From Pedobacter deserti (GTDB lineage Bacteria > Bacteroidota > Bacteroidia > Sphingobacteriales > Sphingobacteriaceae), in contig NZ_JAFMZQ010000001.1 in NCBI RefSeq assembly GCF_024436415.1, positions 2,790,001 to 2,854,000 on the forward strand: 64,000 nucleotides of DNA. Reading direction: 5' to 3'. Position numbers and translations under genes: made by a program. Of this stretch, positions 26,341 to 35,806 are shown piece after piece; positions within the stretch are counted from its first letter, which is position 1; each line of letters starts with the position of its first letter. The notes below the pieces were generated by a model. That model saw nothing but the letters and a program-made list of their open reading frames with translations. It did not search any database and was not told where the DNA came from.

Positions 26341-28503
26341 TTATAAAGGCTTCAAAAGTTCCCCGAGTTTCCGGTCAACCCCCTCCCCCCTAAGATTTGT
26401 GGCGATAATCCTTCCATCCGGATCCAGCAGGAAATTTTGTGGTATGGAAGTTACCGAATACAACTTGGCTACCTCATTCTCGTATTTTAAATCTGACACT
26501 TGTGGCCAGGTGAGCTTGTCATCTTTTATCGCTTTTATCCAGCCTTCCTTACCGGTTCTGGGATTATCTAATGAAATACCCAATATGATAAAATTGTCTT
26601 TGCCATATTTGTTCAATGCGGCTCTTAAAAACGGACTTTCCTCGCGACAAGGAGGACACCAGCTTGCCCAAAAATCCAGCAGTACATATTTTCCTTTAAA
26701 TTCTTTTAAAGACACTGGCTTGCCTGCGGTGTCAGCTGCGGTAAACTGCGGAGCATAAGCGCCAATCATCACCTTTTTCCACTCCGATATCTTAGCGGCA
26801 TAAGCTTTGCCTTTTTCCGATGCGCGCACACGGACAGATAGGGAATTAAAATGAGACTCAACATCGATGTCAGGTGAACTCTCCCGCAATTTCTGAAGCG
26901 CATTTATAATGATCAGGGAGTTCGGGTGCGACTGGAGGAACTTCAAATAGCCTGCTTCTGGCTCTTTTTTAACGAGTTCTACGAGTGCTTGCTCATCCCT
27001 GTTAAGCTCTCCTCCGGCAATTTTTGCCTGATCAATAGTACTGGCGCTGGTCAAGGTAATGGTCGTAGAATCCGTATAAAACTGGATAAACTTTCCGCTT
27101 GTCGAAGATTTACCTTTCACTAGATCGGAGACTCTCACAAATCCTAAACTTTCCTTTTTATTGGTAGACGCTTTAAACGAAAACACACCGTCTTTAACAT
27201 CTGTAGAGTCGGTAGCTATAGTGCCATCAACATGTGTATACACATAAAAAGCACGCTTAGGTATCGAGCTTTTTGGCAACTTTCCCTTTACGACGTATTC
27301 GAATGTATCAGCATCAAGGTCGACAGATGAAACCGCCCCCAGAACTTCTTGTAATTTGTTCTCCAGGGCCTCCCCTCTCAGGTTAATTCCAATAATCCTT
27401 CCGTCCGGATCCAATAAGTAATTTTGAGGAACTGCTCTAACCATGTACAAATCCGCAACTTTGTTCTGCCAGCCCTTTAAATCCGTGACTTGCGTCCAGG
27501 TCAACTGATCGTCTTTAATAGCTTTGAGCCATGCTTCTCTGCCGTTCGCAAAATCCAGCGAGACGCCCAACACATCAAAACCCTTCGCTTTATATTTATG
27601 ATAGGCTTTAACTACTGTAGGATTTTCTGCCCGGCACGGCCCGCACCAGCTCGCCCAAAAATCTATCAAAAGATATTTGCCTTTAAAATCCTTTAGGGAA
27701 ACCAGCTTGCCATTAGCATCAGTCTGAGAAAAGTCCGGTGCAATAGCACCTATTTTCATGTACTTCTGCCTCGCTAATACATCGCCGAAATCTTTTCCCA
27801 GCGGATTCAGGCGTACATGCTCACCGAGTGTATGGTAAAGTGAGTCCACCTCTTCCAGTGCAGGGCTGCCCGGTATCGAATTGTATAACAAACGGGAGCC
27901 AACGCCCGAATAGGACTTTAGTACCATTAAACTCATCAATGAGTTTGGATTGTTTTTTATAAAATCCAGCCATATCTTCTTTTGCCGAAGGCCGATAGCA
28001 GAACTTTCTTGCTGGAAATTGTCATTGAACGCTTTTGAGTTCCTGGTTTCCGGTGTCGCATTCAATAGCTTATCAACAAGATCACCTAAGGCTTTGTCCG
28101 TCGGTCTCAATTGCGCCTTCAACCTGACATAGTCCATATTTAAGGGTCCGCCAGTAAGTTTAGCGTTTGGTAGCGAATCCGGACTGGTGATGGATATCTT
28201 CCCCGGTTCTATATAAAAGTTAAACGTAAAGGGGCTACCTCCAATCTGATTAGATTGTAAGCCCGTACCTTTTTTATTGATAATGATATGCGCAGGCATC
28301 GCTCCGTCAACATTACCGGTAAATCTAAAGGATCCTTTGGTTATTACCGTAGAATCAATTCCATGCGCCAGGAACAAATAAGCCTTAGCAGGGGGATTTA
28401 GTTTACCGATCTTGCCCTCTACCACATACTGCCGACCTTGTGCGGCAGCGAATAGCGGTAAAGCTAACGCACACAAGGAAATCCCAATTTTAGTTATAAT
28501 CAT
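26341..28503 (-). CDS. double DUF4369-TlpA thioredoxin-like protein
   Basis: 720 residues from ATG 28503 (in-frame TTG 28524 rejected), signal peptide to about 22. Two complete copies of one module: a DUF4369-like beta domain, a helical part with 'NPNSL', then a thioredoxin domain. Active sites WASWCGPC (C287, C290) and WASWCPPC (C616, C619); both copies share FKGKYLLIDFW / FKGKYVLLDFW and 'VPQNYLLDPDGRII / IPQNFLLDPDGRII'. Predicted periplasmic disulfide oxidoreductase, either reducing substrates or chaperoning uptake. It is the last gene of the SusCD operon, 24 bp after susD. Confidence 0.92.
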   Translation of the reverse strand: MIITKIGISLCALALPLFAAAQGRQYVVEGKIGKLNPPAKAYLFLAHGIDSTVITKGSFRFTGNVDGAMPAHIIINKKGTGLQSNQIGGSPFTFNFYIEPGKISITSPDSLPNAKLTGGPLNMDYVRLKAQLRPTDKALGDLVDKLLNATPETRNSKAFNDNFQQESSAIGLRQKKIWLDFIKNNPNSLMSLMVLKSYSGVGSRLLYNSIPGSPALEEVDSLYHTLGEHVRLNPLGKDFGDVLARQKYMKIGAIAPDFSQTDANGKLVSLKDFKGKYLLIDFWASWCGPCRAENPTVVKAYHKYKAKGFDVLGVSLDFANGREAWLKAIKDDQLTWTQVTDLKGWQNKVADLYMVRAVPQNYLLDPDGRIIGINLRGEALENKLQEVLGAVSSVDLDADTFEYVVKGKLPKSSIPKRAFYVYTHVDGTIATDSTDVKDGVFSFKASTNKKESLGFVRVSDLVKGKSSTSGKFIQFYTDSTTITLTSASTIDQAKIAGGELNRDEQALVELVKKEPEAGYLKFLQSHPNSLIIINALQKLRESSPDIDVESHFNSLSVRVRASEKGKAYAAKISEWKKVMIGAYAPQFTAADTAGKPVSLKEFKGKYVLLDFWASWCPPCREESPFLRAALNKYGKDNFIILGISLDNPRTGKEGWIKAIKDDKLTWPQVSDLKYENEVAKLYSVTSIPQNFLLDPDGRIIATNLRGEGVDRKLGELLKPL

Positions 28504-28527
28504 GTTCTTTATAAGTTGTGTCAAATA

Positions 28528-29922
28528 TTAATAGTCGTCGTTTTGGTCTAAAGCCGGATTGGCCTGCCGCTCTGCTAGCGGAACAGGAAACACTGCGGCG
28601 CTGCTCTTCCAGAATGGTTTTACCGGATCGAGAACCGCATCTATCATTTTTGTACGTTTCAGGTCGATCCATCTGTTTCCCCATTCGCAAAAGAGCTCGA
28701 CCTGCCGTTCATGAAGAATAGCGCTTAGCGCCGTTGCCTTCGAATCTGTACTGATATCAACGCGGTCCTGCGCCCTATCCCTGATTTTATTTAAGTCAGC
28801 CAGCGCTTCGGGCAACTTATCCAGTTGCGCATAGGCTTCGGCGCGGACTAAATAAATGTCGGCGAGCCTAAAAATCATGTAATCCTCTGCAGGGGTCTGA
28901 CCAGCACTGGTATTCTTATATTTACGTGGATAATAATAGGTAGCGCTGCCTACCGTGTTTACACCAGTCCAGATCGCTACGCGCGGATCACCACTTTCAA
29001 AAGCGGCGAGTAACTGCGGAGAAAGCACATAATTTGGCTGGGCGGTTGGGCTATACGGTATAAACGTAGACGCCTCTACCGTTTGGTAGTAGACGCCATT
29101 GGCAGGTAATTGCCAAATGGCCTCTTCGCTCCCGCTTAAAAACACATTGTTTAGCGCTGTTAGGCTATATAGTGGCGAAGAAATCACTTTGCTGGACGCA
29201 TCAATCGCATTCTGATACTGACCGAGGTAGAGGTACACCTTGGCTAATAACGCCTGCGCCACATGCAAATTTGGTCGTATCCGACCAGCAGAAGGATACT
29301 CAGCCGTCAATCTCTGCTGTGCGTCGGTCAGGTCTGACATAATCAGCTTAAAAACATCTTCTACTGAAGACCGCGGCATACGCTGAGTTTCCTTATAATC
29401 CGTGGAAGTGATAAGCGGAACCGGTCCCCAAAGGTTAACCATATAATAATAGTAAAGTGCCCTGTCCACCTTCAACTCGCCGATCAGCTGATTTTTCAAC
29501 TTCGAACTTATCGCATTAGAGCCCTCAATGCCGTTTAGGCAAATATTAATCTGATAGAGGTTCTTGTATGCATCAGCCCATATTGACCTGTTGGTGCTAT
29601 TATCTGGCGTAATCTGGTTATTGTAAAAGTCCGTGCCCGTATAGGTACTCGCCCCCACGGTAAGCTCGTCGCCCGTCAGTCCGGTGTATATGGTGACTGC
29701 CCCACTTCCAAATAGCGGGCTGAAGGCAGACAGTCCAAAATTCGTGTACACCCCTGCCACGGCGGAAACGATACTTGCACTATCCGTGAACACGAATTCA
29801 GCAGAAACCTTATTTGTTGCATTTGACGGTATTTCTATGAGTTTCTTACACGAACTGGCAACTAGTCCAGTCAGAATGATAGCAACCGTCGATATTTTGT
29901 TGATAACACTAAAAGCTTTCAT
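28528..29922 (-). CDS. SusD/RagB-family nutrient-binding lipoprotein
   Basis: 464 residues with lipobox VASSC (Cys25). Carries the typical TPR-rich helical scaffold and 'FYNNQITPDNSTNRSIWADA', 'LFLSGSEEAIWQL', 'DYMIFRLADIYLVRAEAYAQL' near the end, the most conserved part of SusD proteins. It forms the lid over the SusC barrel outside the cell. Only 3 bp from susC. The substrate is not evident; no glycoside hydrolase or peptidase is in this operon, only the thioredoxin protein. Confidence 0.95.
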   Translation of the reverse strand: MKAFSVINKISTVAIILTGLVASSCKKLIEIPSNATNKVSAEFVFTDSASIVSAVAGVYTNFGLSAFSPLFGSGAVTIYTGLTGDELTVGASTYTGTDFYNNQITPDNSTNRSIWADAYKNLYQINICLNGIEGSNAISSKLKNQLIGELKVDRALYYYYMVNLWGPVPLITSTDYKETQRMPRSSVEDVFKLIMSDLTDAQQRLTAEYPSAGRIRPNLHVAQALLAKVYLYLGQYQNAIDASSKVISSPLYSLTALNNVFLSGSEEAIWQLPANGVYYQTVEASTFIPYSPTAQPNYVLSPQLLAAFESGDPRVAIWTGVNTVGSATYYYPRKYKNTSAGQTPAEDYMIFRLADIYLVRAEAYAQLDKLPEALADLNKIRDRAQDRVDISTDSKATALSAILHERQVELFCEWGNRWIDLKRTKMIDAVLDPVKPFWKSSAAVFPVPLAERQANPALDQNDDY

Positions 29923-29925
29923 AAG

Positions 29926-32900
29926 CTATAAATTAATTGTAAGACCAAAATTTATTGTCCGCTGGATAGGGAAACTGAACAACTTGCCCAGTTCAGGATC
30001 ACCAACTTTATAATTTGTTATCAGAAAGAGGTTCTGTCCGTTAACATACACCTTGGCGTCCGAAATGCCCAGTCTCTCACAAAATCCAGAGGGGAGCATA
30101 TAAGACAGCGCCGCCGTCCTTAACCTTGCATAAGATCCATCACTATATGCACCGGACGAAGTGATGAAGTTATATCCGAAAAAGCTGAAACCGGTAGTGA
30201 GCTTTTGGATAGAAGAAATATCCCCCGGCTTTCTCCAATGGTCTAATACCTCAACAGGTTGATTCGCTAAAGATCCTGGTGTAGTAGTTGAATAAATGCT
30301 GCTTAGATAGTTCTCTTGCTGCTTATGCTGGAACTGAAATAAGAAATACAGGCTCAGACGTTTATACGAAAGCGTATTTCCAAGTCCGCCAATATACTTA
30401 GGGTCAAGATTGGCAATGGTCTGAAAGTCGCCTCCCTGCGAAGGTATTCCATATGCAGGAGATGAAGTTAATGTACCATCCACCTTATAGAACTCAAAAG
30501 TACCCGTCTGCGGATTCACACCTGCGAGCTTATAGCCTCTAACGATGTTTACAGATTCTCCTATGGAATATCTCAGCGCATAGGAAGATTCTTCCAGTCC
30601 AGGAAACGAGATCAGTTTATTACGGTTGGCAGAGATATTAAAATTTGTACTCCATGAAAAGTTTTTACCGTTAACATTCTTAGAAGTCAGGTTAAATTCC
30701 AGCCCCTTGTTCTCTACTTCCGCCGGGAAATTTGCCAGCACCGAGCCGAAGCCGGTTTGAGAAGGCAAAGTATAATTTACCAGTTGGTTACCTATCCTGT
30801 CGCGATAATAATTCGCATTCAGCAAAACCTTGTCTTTAAAAAAGCCAAGATCCAAGCCCAGGTTCCATGATTTCTTAGTATCCCATCCATAATCCGGATT
30901 GTACAGGTTTTCCACAAACAATGGTTTTATGCCCTGAAAATTAGGTTGAGTATTTCCTGAAAAAGATTGCTGATAGCCGTATGGCAAGGTTGAGTCGGTA
31001 CCCACAGTACCATAGCTGGCTGATAATTTGCCGTACGAAAGGAACTGGAGCGGACCTTTAAAAAACTGCTCTTCCGAGAAAATCCAGCCTAAACCCACAG
31101 AACCGAAATTACCAAACTGCCTACCAGGGCCAAAATTGCTGGATCCGTCTCGCCTGCCGGAAACCTGGACAATATAACGCTGGTCGTATACGTAGCCAAG
31201 TCGCGCAAAAACACCTACATATTTGTACGGATCATAGGAATCTGTGCCAAGAATAGTACCCGCCTGCGCAATCGAACCCAACAGCGCCTCGTTCGCATAG
31301 TTTGTTCCCTCGAGCTGAATTCTCTCAATATCATTCTGTTTATAAGTAGCACCCAAAAGGCCGGTAAAAACACCTCGTCCTAAATTTCGCTCATAGTTAA
31401 GTTGCGGCTCCACGTTTATGGTTTCAAAAGTATTATCTGTAAACGTTGCTTTTGAAGCAGGGAAATTGCTTGGGTTAATCGTACTTGCAGGTTTACGCTG
31501 ATCTTCGGCACTCATAAGCCTGTTGTATCCCAGGTTTACATTAAACTTAAGGTCGCGAACTATCTGATAGCCCAGCGACAGAGAGGTATTCATATTGTGC
31601 ACCGACATTGCGCTAGGCTGCATTAAATTCGCAGCATACTGTGCAAAAGAACCGGTATTATACCCTTTGTAATTCCAGACTGGCTTACCACCGGCGTCCA
31701 CAAGATCCGGGAAATTAGGAGGCGCCATAATGGTGTTCAGGATATTGGCTGAGGCTGCTGTATTATTTTTTTCATGACTGAAATCAAAGCCAAAGCCTAC
31801 GGAGAAGCGATCATTTAAAGATTTATAATTTAAGTTCGAATGCAGGGTTAAACGCTTATCATCAAAGTCGCCCGGAATATTGTATTCCGCTTTAGTAAAA
31901 CCCGTTGAGATCAGAAAGTTCATTCTGTCGGCCCCGCCCGATACACTTACATGCCCGTCGTTATTATGTGAGGTGCCTCCCAGATATTTCTCAAACCAGT
32001 CTGTGTTTTTCTGCTGATCAAAAAGAAGCAGGTCGGGGTAAGACAAAGGATCCGCTGTAGAAAGATCAATACCATCGTTGGCCAGTGCTTCCCGCCTGTA
32101 GGCTAAATATTGCTCCGTGTTCAGCAGTTTGATCTTTCTCGTGGCCGTATTTAATCCAGAATTGAAACTGGCCTGCACCCTGGTTTTCCCTGCCCGGCCC
32201 TTTTTAGTGGTAATCAATATGACCCCATTTGCACCTTGCGTACCATAGATAGCGGTCGACGAAACATCCTTCAGAACAGTAATGCTCTCTATATCTGCGG
32301 GGTTAAGGCTGTTAATCGGACTAAAGCCCCCTACGCCGTTTATGGTGCCATCATACCCGCCCAGCGACGCTAAAGAGTTGATATTGGTATTCTGGGCAGC
32401 TACAGGCACGCCATCAATGATGAACAATGGCTGGTCATACGGTTTTAATGTGGTATTACTGTTTTGCGATAACGAGTTTTGTCCCCTAACCTGCACCCTC
32501 ACGGCAGCTCCCGGCGCGCCAGATGTTGAGTTGATATTTAAGCCCGGTACCAGCCCCTGCAAAGCCTGCAGCGGGTTCATCACCGGTTGGTTTTCGATGT
32601 CTTTTGCAGATACGGTATTGACAGCGCCAATTGATACCCGTCGGCGCTCCTTTCCGTAGCCAATTACATGCACCTCGTCGAGCGGAGAAACAAGTGCTTC
32701 CAACACAATGTTGCCCATTTTTTCTTTTACCGGAACCTCCTTTGTTTTATAGCCAACATACGAAAGGACCAAAACGTCCTTTTCATCTGCGTCCAGCATA
32801 AAGTTCCCATCGTACCCGGCAATGATCGAATAATTTTTACCCTTTATACTCACCGTTACACCGAGGATACCCTCGCCGTCGCTATTTACCACCCTGCCCG

Positions 32901-33309
32901 TAACGTGAATAGATTGAAATTTCGCAATTACCCGGTCCAGGATGGATGGAGAAGGCCTTTGAAGCACCGCAATGGTGTTTCCTTCGATCTTATAAACGAC
33001 GTTCAATCCTTTCAAAGCTGCATTGAGGGCTTCCTCCACAGAAGCATTGCTAAGTACAACCGTCACCCTGTGGTTCTTAGGCAACGTTTTTCCGTCTGAA
33101 TACAGATCATAACCGCTTTGCTTGCGGATCTCTGTGAGTACCGTACTTAACGGGACATTACGTTGGTTTAAAGTAATGCGCTGTGCGAGTCCTGATGCAC
33201 TGACCTGCATCAGACAGGCTATCAATAAAACGGTGGTTAATCGCATGATACGCCATAATTTATGGTACAGCCGCTCCGGCATACCAATTTCCTTAATAAT
33301 TTGATACAT
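29926..33309 (-). CDS. SusC/RagA TonB-dependent receptor with STN domain
   Basis: 1127 residues, long but normal for FecR-controlled types. Order: signal peptide (MRLTTVLLIACLMQVSASGLAQ), STN domain (about 45-120) that talks to the anti-sigma factor, CarboxypepD_reg beta domain (about 130-205), plug (225-370, with 'LFIIDGVPVAAQ' and 'TVLKDVSSTAIYGTQGANGVILITTKKG') and 22-strand barrel ending NFGLTINL. Start is ATG 33309; ATG at residue 10 (MPERLYHKLWR) is an alternative. Imports an unknown large nutrient with SusD. Confidence 0.96.
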   Translation of the reverse strand: MYQIIKEIGMPERLYHKLWRIMRLTTVLLIACLMQVSASGLAQRITLNQRNVPLSTVLTEIRKQSGYDLYSDGKTLPKNHRVTVVLSNASVEEALNAALKGLNVVYKIEGNTIAVLQRPSPSILDRVIAKFQSIHVTGRVVNSDGEGILGVTVSIKGKNYSIIAGYDGNFMLDADEKDVLVLSYVGYKTKEVPVKEKMGNIVLEALVSPLDEVHVIGYGKERRRVSIGAVNTVSAKDIENQPVMNPLQALQGLVPGLNINSTSGAPGAAVRVQVRGQNSLSQNSNTTLKPYDQPLFIIDGVPVAAQNTNINSLASLGGYDGTINGVGGFSPINSLNPADIESITVLKDVSSTAIYGTQGANGVILITTKKGRAGKTRVQASFNSGLNTATRKIKLLNTEQYLAYRREALANDGIDLSTADPLSYPDLLLFDQQKNTDWFEKYLGGTSHNNDGHVSVSGGADRMNFLISTGFTKAEYNIPGDFDDKRLTLHSNLNYKSLNDRFSVGFGFDFSHEKNNTAASANILNTIMAPPNFPDLVDAGGKPVWNYKGYNTGSFAQYAANLMQPSAMSVHNMNTSLSLGYQIVRDLKFNVNLGYNRLMSAEDQRKPASTINPSNFPASKATFTDNTFETINVEPQLNYERNLGRGVFTGLLGATYKQNDIERIQLEGTNYANEALLGSIAQAGTILGTDSYDPYKYVGVFARLGYVYDQRYIVQVSGRRDGSSNFGPGRQFGNFGSVGLGWIFSEEQFFKGPLQFLSYGKLSASYGTVGTDSTLPYGYQQSFSGNTQPNFQGIKPLFVENLYNPDYGWDTKKSWNLGLDLGFFKDKVLLNANYYRDRIGNQLVNYTLPSQTGFGSVLANFPAEVENKGLEFNLTSKNVNGKNFSWSTNFNISANRNKLISFPGLEESSYALRYSIGESVNIVRGYKLAGVNPQTGTFEFYKVDGTLTSSPAYGIPSQGGDFQTIANLDPKYIGGLGNTLSYKRLSLYFLFQFQHKQQENYLSSIYSTTTPGSLANQPVEVLDHWRKPGDISSIQKLTTGFSFFGYNFITSSGAYSDGSYARLRTAALSYMLPSGFCERLGISDAKVYVNGQNLFLITNYKVGDPELGKLFSFPIQRTINFGLTINL

Positions 33310-33406
33310 TTGTTTAGCGTTTGGTTAAAGCAACATCCTTCATCTTTCCAGGAAACAGGATATTGCGGTTTAGTTCTGGTTTAATAGCTGGCTCTTGGCC
33401 AAACCT

Positions 33407-33431
33407 CAACCAGTTCTTTCAGAACTGGTTG
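33407..33431. promoter_or_regulatory. strong hairpin between fecR and susC genes
   Basis: caaccagttct (33407-33417) pairs perfectly with agaactggttg (33421-33431) around loop ttc. Further copies of the half motif gttctggtt / ctggttct flank it at 33373-33381 and 33443-33450. It could be an attenuator or a dimer site upstream of susC. Confidence 0.45.
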
Positions 33432-33496
33432 CTTTTCTCAAGCTGGTTCTAGTAAAATTTCTTCATTCTTTGTTTGCTTTAATGGTTAACACCCTG

Positions 33497-34699
33497 TTAT
33501 TTATACACATATAGTTTTTTGCCCTCAAATCTGAATTTAACCTGACCCGAATTTTCAATGAGGTTTAGCACCGAGGACAGCCTGCTTTTTCTCGAAATCC
33601 ATCCCCAGGCCTCAATATCTTGCGGAACACTCTTGTCGTACACCACTTCTATATCATACCACCGGGCTATTTCACGCATCGCCACCCGGAAATCTGCCCC
33701 CTCGAGGTTGAACGCTTCCTCCTTCCAGTCTGTAACCAGCGCGGTATTCACCTTCAAGACCTTTAGTTCAGCACCATTGTTCACAGCCTGTTCACCAGGC
33801 CTGATGGTCCGAACGTTAGTGCCCGACTTAACCCTCACAGAGCCTTCCATTAAAGTGGTTTTTACTGCCGGTTCATCGCTATAACCGTTGATATTAAAAT
33901 GCGTACCAAGCACTGTCACCTCCTGACCCGCACTTTCTACAATAAAAGGTTGTTTCTTCATGCGCCCCGGCAATGATGCCGAAGCGACTTCAAAATAAGC
34001 CTCACCGGTAATTTGCACACGTCTTTCCGCCCCCATAAACTTCGACGGAAACTTCAGGGACGAAGCAGCGTTTAGCCACACATGCGTACCATCGGCCAAA
34101 ACAACCTGATATGTCCCCCCGCGCGGCGTCTCTACCCTCAGCATTTCGACGCCAGCGAGTGCGTGCACCACATCACGACCAGCGGTGTCCGTACCGCCCT
34201 TCAGCGAACCTGAAGACAGGGTCCCGGAAGAGTACCGGACAAGGCCATGGTCGACCACCACCCCAGTCTTGCCATCACTCAAAGCTACGGTCTGCCCGTT
34301 AGCCAAAGTCAGCGTCGCCCTATTTTTTCCGGGTGCAATATCGCTTGCGGAAGCCATTCCATCACGTTCGCCTTTCAGAAATCCGGAATCGCTGGTATAA
34401 AACCAAACGCCTAAAGTAATTGAAGCAACTGCTGCTGCCACCGCAATTTTTGGCCATAAACGGACCGACTTTTTACGTGCCTGCGAGATAATGCGGTCGT
34501 ATAACCTTCCAGACTCCTCAGAACTCAGCATCATGCGTTCTTCAGGAAGAATGGAGTGCCAGGTTTCCTCCATAAATAGTTTAACAGGCTGTTCTGCCAG
34601 GTCAGATTTTAACAATGCATCCCATTCCGCCATTTCAACCGGATCCAAGCTGCCTTCCAGGTAGGCCTTATGCAGATATTCTATTTTTTTTTGATCCAT
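33497..34699 (-). CDS. FecR-family anti-sigma factor
   Basis: 400 residues: cytoplasmic N-terminus ('YLHKAYLEGSLDPVEMAEWDALLKSD'), one membrane helix (about 80-100, 'IAVAAAVASITLGVWFY'), FecR domain in the periplasm ('VETPRGGTYQVVLADGTHVWLNAASSLKFPSKF' in pieces) and C-terminal DUF4974-type domain. It should hold the ECF sigma factor inactive until SusC signals through its STN domain. Sigma, FecR and SusC are in order on the minus strand. Confidence 0.95.
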   Translation of the reverse strand: MDQKKIEYLHKAYLEGSLDPVEMAEWDALLKSDLAEQPVKLFMEETWHSILPEERMMLSSEESGRLYDRIISQARKKSVRLWPKIAVAAAVASITLGVWFYTSDSGFLKGERDGMASASDIAPGKNRATLTLANGQTVALSDGKTGVVVDHGLVRYSSGTLSSGSLKGGTDTAGRDVVHALAGVEMLRVETPRGGTYQVVLADGTHVWLNAASSLKFPSKFMGAERRVQITGEAYFEVASASLPGRMKKQPFIVESAGQEVTVLGTHFNINGYSDEPAVKTTLMEGSVRVKSGTNVRTIRPGEQAVNNGAELKVLKVNTALVTDWKEEAFNLEGADFRVAMREIARWYDIEVVYDKSVPQDIEAWGWISRKSRLSSVLNLIENSGQVKFRFEGKKLYVYK

Positions 34700-34798
34700 T
34701 TCAGTTTGTGCGGGTCAACAATTGCCCGAAATCGCCAAAGCTATTTAATAGATGGACGTAAAAAGAATGTGCACAGGGGCAATGCACACTCAATTATT

Positions 34799-35389
34799 TT
34801 AAAATAATTTTAAAATAATCAGTAAAACAGATAAATCAGTATGCTTAGCCATAAAAGATCGGAGCGATTTTAGGGCAAGTTTCATGTGGCGGTGTACAGT
34901 TTGAGGAGAAATTCCGAGTTCTTTAGCTGCTTCCTCATACTTTAAGCCTTGCTGATGACAGAGTTTGTATACTTGCTTCTGTTGAGGTGGCAACAACGCT
35001 ATGCCCCTTTCCAGCAACTGTCGGGTATCGCTCAATAAAATACTTTCTTCAGTAATGTTTTCCCGCACATCATCCACCTCCCCGATCGGTTGAACATAGC
35101 GCACTTCCCGTTTCAGTTGCCTCAGTATATCGAACGTCCGATTTCGCGTAATGGTAAGCAGGTAATTTTCAAGATCATTGATCGAGTTCAGTTTATCACC
35201 AAGATTCCAGACCTTGAGGAACACCTCCTGTGTCACTTCCTCTGCCAGTTGCCGCGACTTGAGGTACTTGTTTGCGAAAGTGAGAATTTGAGCGTGATAC
35301 GCATCAAATATAATTTTAAAAGCTGACTCGTCACGCTGACTAACTCTCGAAAGCAGATTTTTTTCCTCTATAACGGGTTTCCTGATCAT
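34799..35389 (-). CDS. ECF-type RNA polymerase sigma factor
   Basis: 196 residues; region 2 'FKIIFDAYHAQILTFANKYLKSRQLAEEVTQEVFLKVW' and region 4 'LLPPQQKQVYKLCHQQGLKYEEAAKELGISPQTVHRHM' are clear. First gene of the uptake locus (sigma, FecR, SusC, SusD, TlpA). Upstream is a 417-bp gene-free interval with repeated 11-bp motifs. Confidence 0.96.
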   Translation of the reverse strand: MIRKPVIEEKNLLSRVSQRDESAFKIIFDAYHAQILTFANKYLKSRQLAEEVTQEVFLKVWNLGDKLNSINDLENYLLTITRNRTFDILRQLKREVRYVQPIGEVDDVRENITEESILLSDTRQLLERGIALLPPQQKQVYKLCHQQGLKYEEAAKELGISPQTVHRHMKLALKSLRSFMAKHTDLSVLLIILKLF

Positions 35390-35806
35390 CTATACTAAGG
35401 TTGTTCCCATATAATCAAGGAATACCACGCAATATTATAAAAATATTAATCCTGCAACAAATGCACCTATCCGTTTACATCCTAGCCACCTAGTTACTAA
35501 TAAATAAGTAATCACTAGAATATAAGTGGATAATAACTTGATAGTTAGGATATAGTTAAGATATCATTGCTATATGGTTGGTATATCAAAAGGATATATC
35601 AAGGATATACCAACCATACGCCAACGATATACCAAGGATATATCAACCTCCTATTTATTATCTAATTATTATCTACTTTTTCTCTATTTAATAGTAACCA
35701 CGTAGCCACTTTATGACTCTCCGACTTTGGCTATACAATTCCCCGTTTTGGCTATGCCGCGAAGATTAGACCTGATGATCTTTGACTATATCAAAAATTA
35801 AAAAAA
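35390..35806. other. gene-free interval with repeats
   Basis: AT-rich interval between ECF sigma (minus) and alpha/beta hydrolase (plus). Contains the iterated repeats at 35573-35646 and two copies of tttggctat (35726-35734 and 35747-35755). No coding frame of substance. Confidence 0.6.
35573..35646. repeat. iterated 11-bp motif, four direct copies and one inverted
   Basis: Direct copies of (g/c)gatata(c/t)caa: 35592-35602 ggatatatcaa, 35603-35613 ggatataccaa, 35625-35635 cgatataccaa and 35636-35646 ggatatatcaa. An inverted partial copy, ttggtatatc, is at 35578-35587. The longest pairing is tatggttggtatatc (35573-35587) with gatataccaaccata (35604-35618), 15 bp perfect with a 16-nt loop. Spacing of two copies is 11 bp, one helical turn. 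Resembles a cluster of protein-binding sites. Confidence 0.7.

Noticed and set aside
35573..35646. CRISPR array
   Set aside because: Copies are only 11 bp, spacers are 0-11 bp and there is no cas gene.
35726..35755. Two tttggctat repeats as an operator
   Set aside because: Only two 9-bp copies, spaced by 21 bp, no dyad symmetry; too weak.
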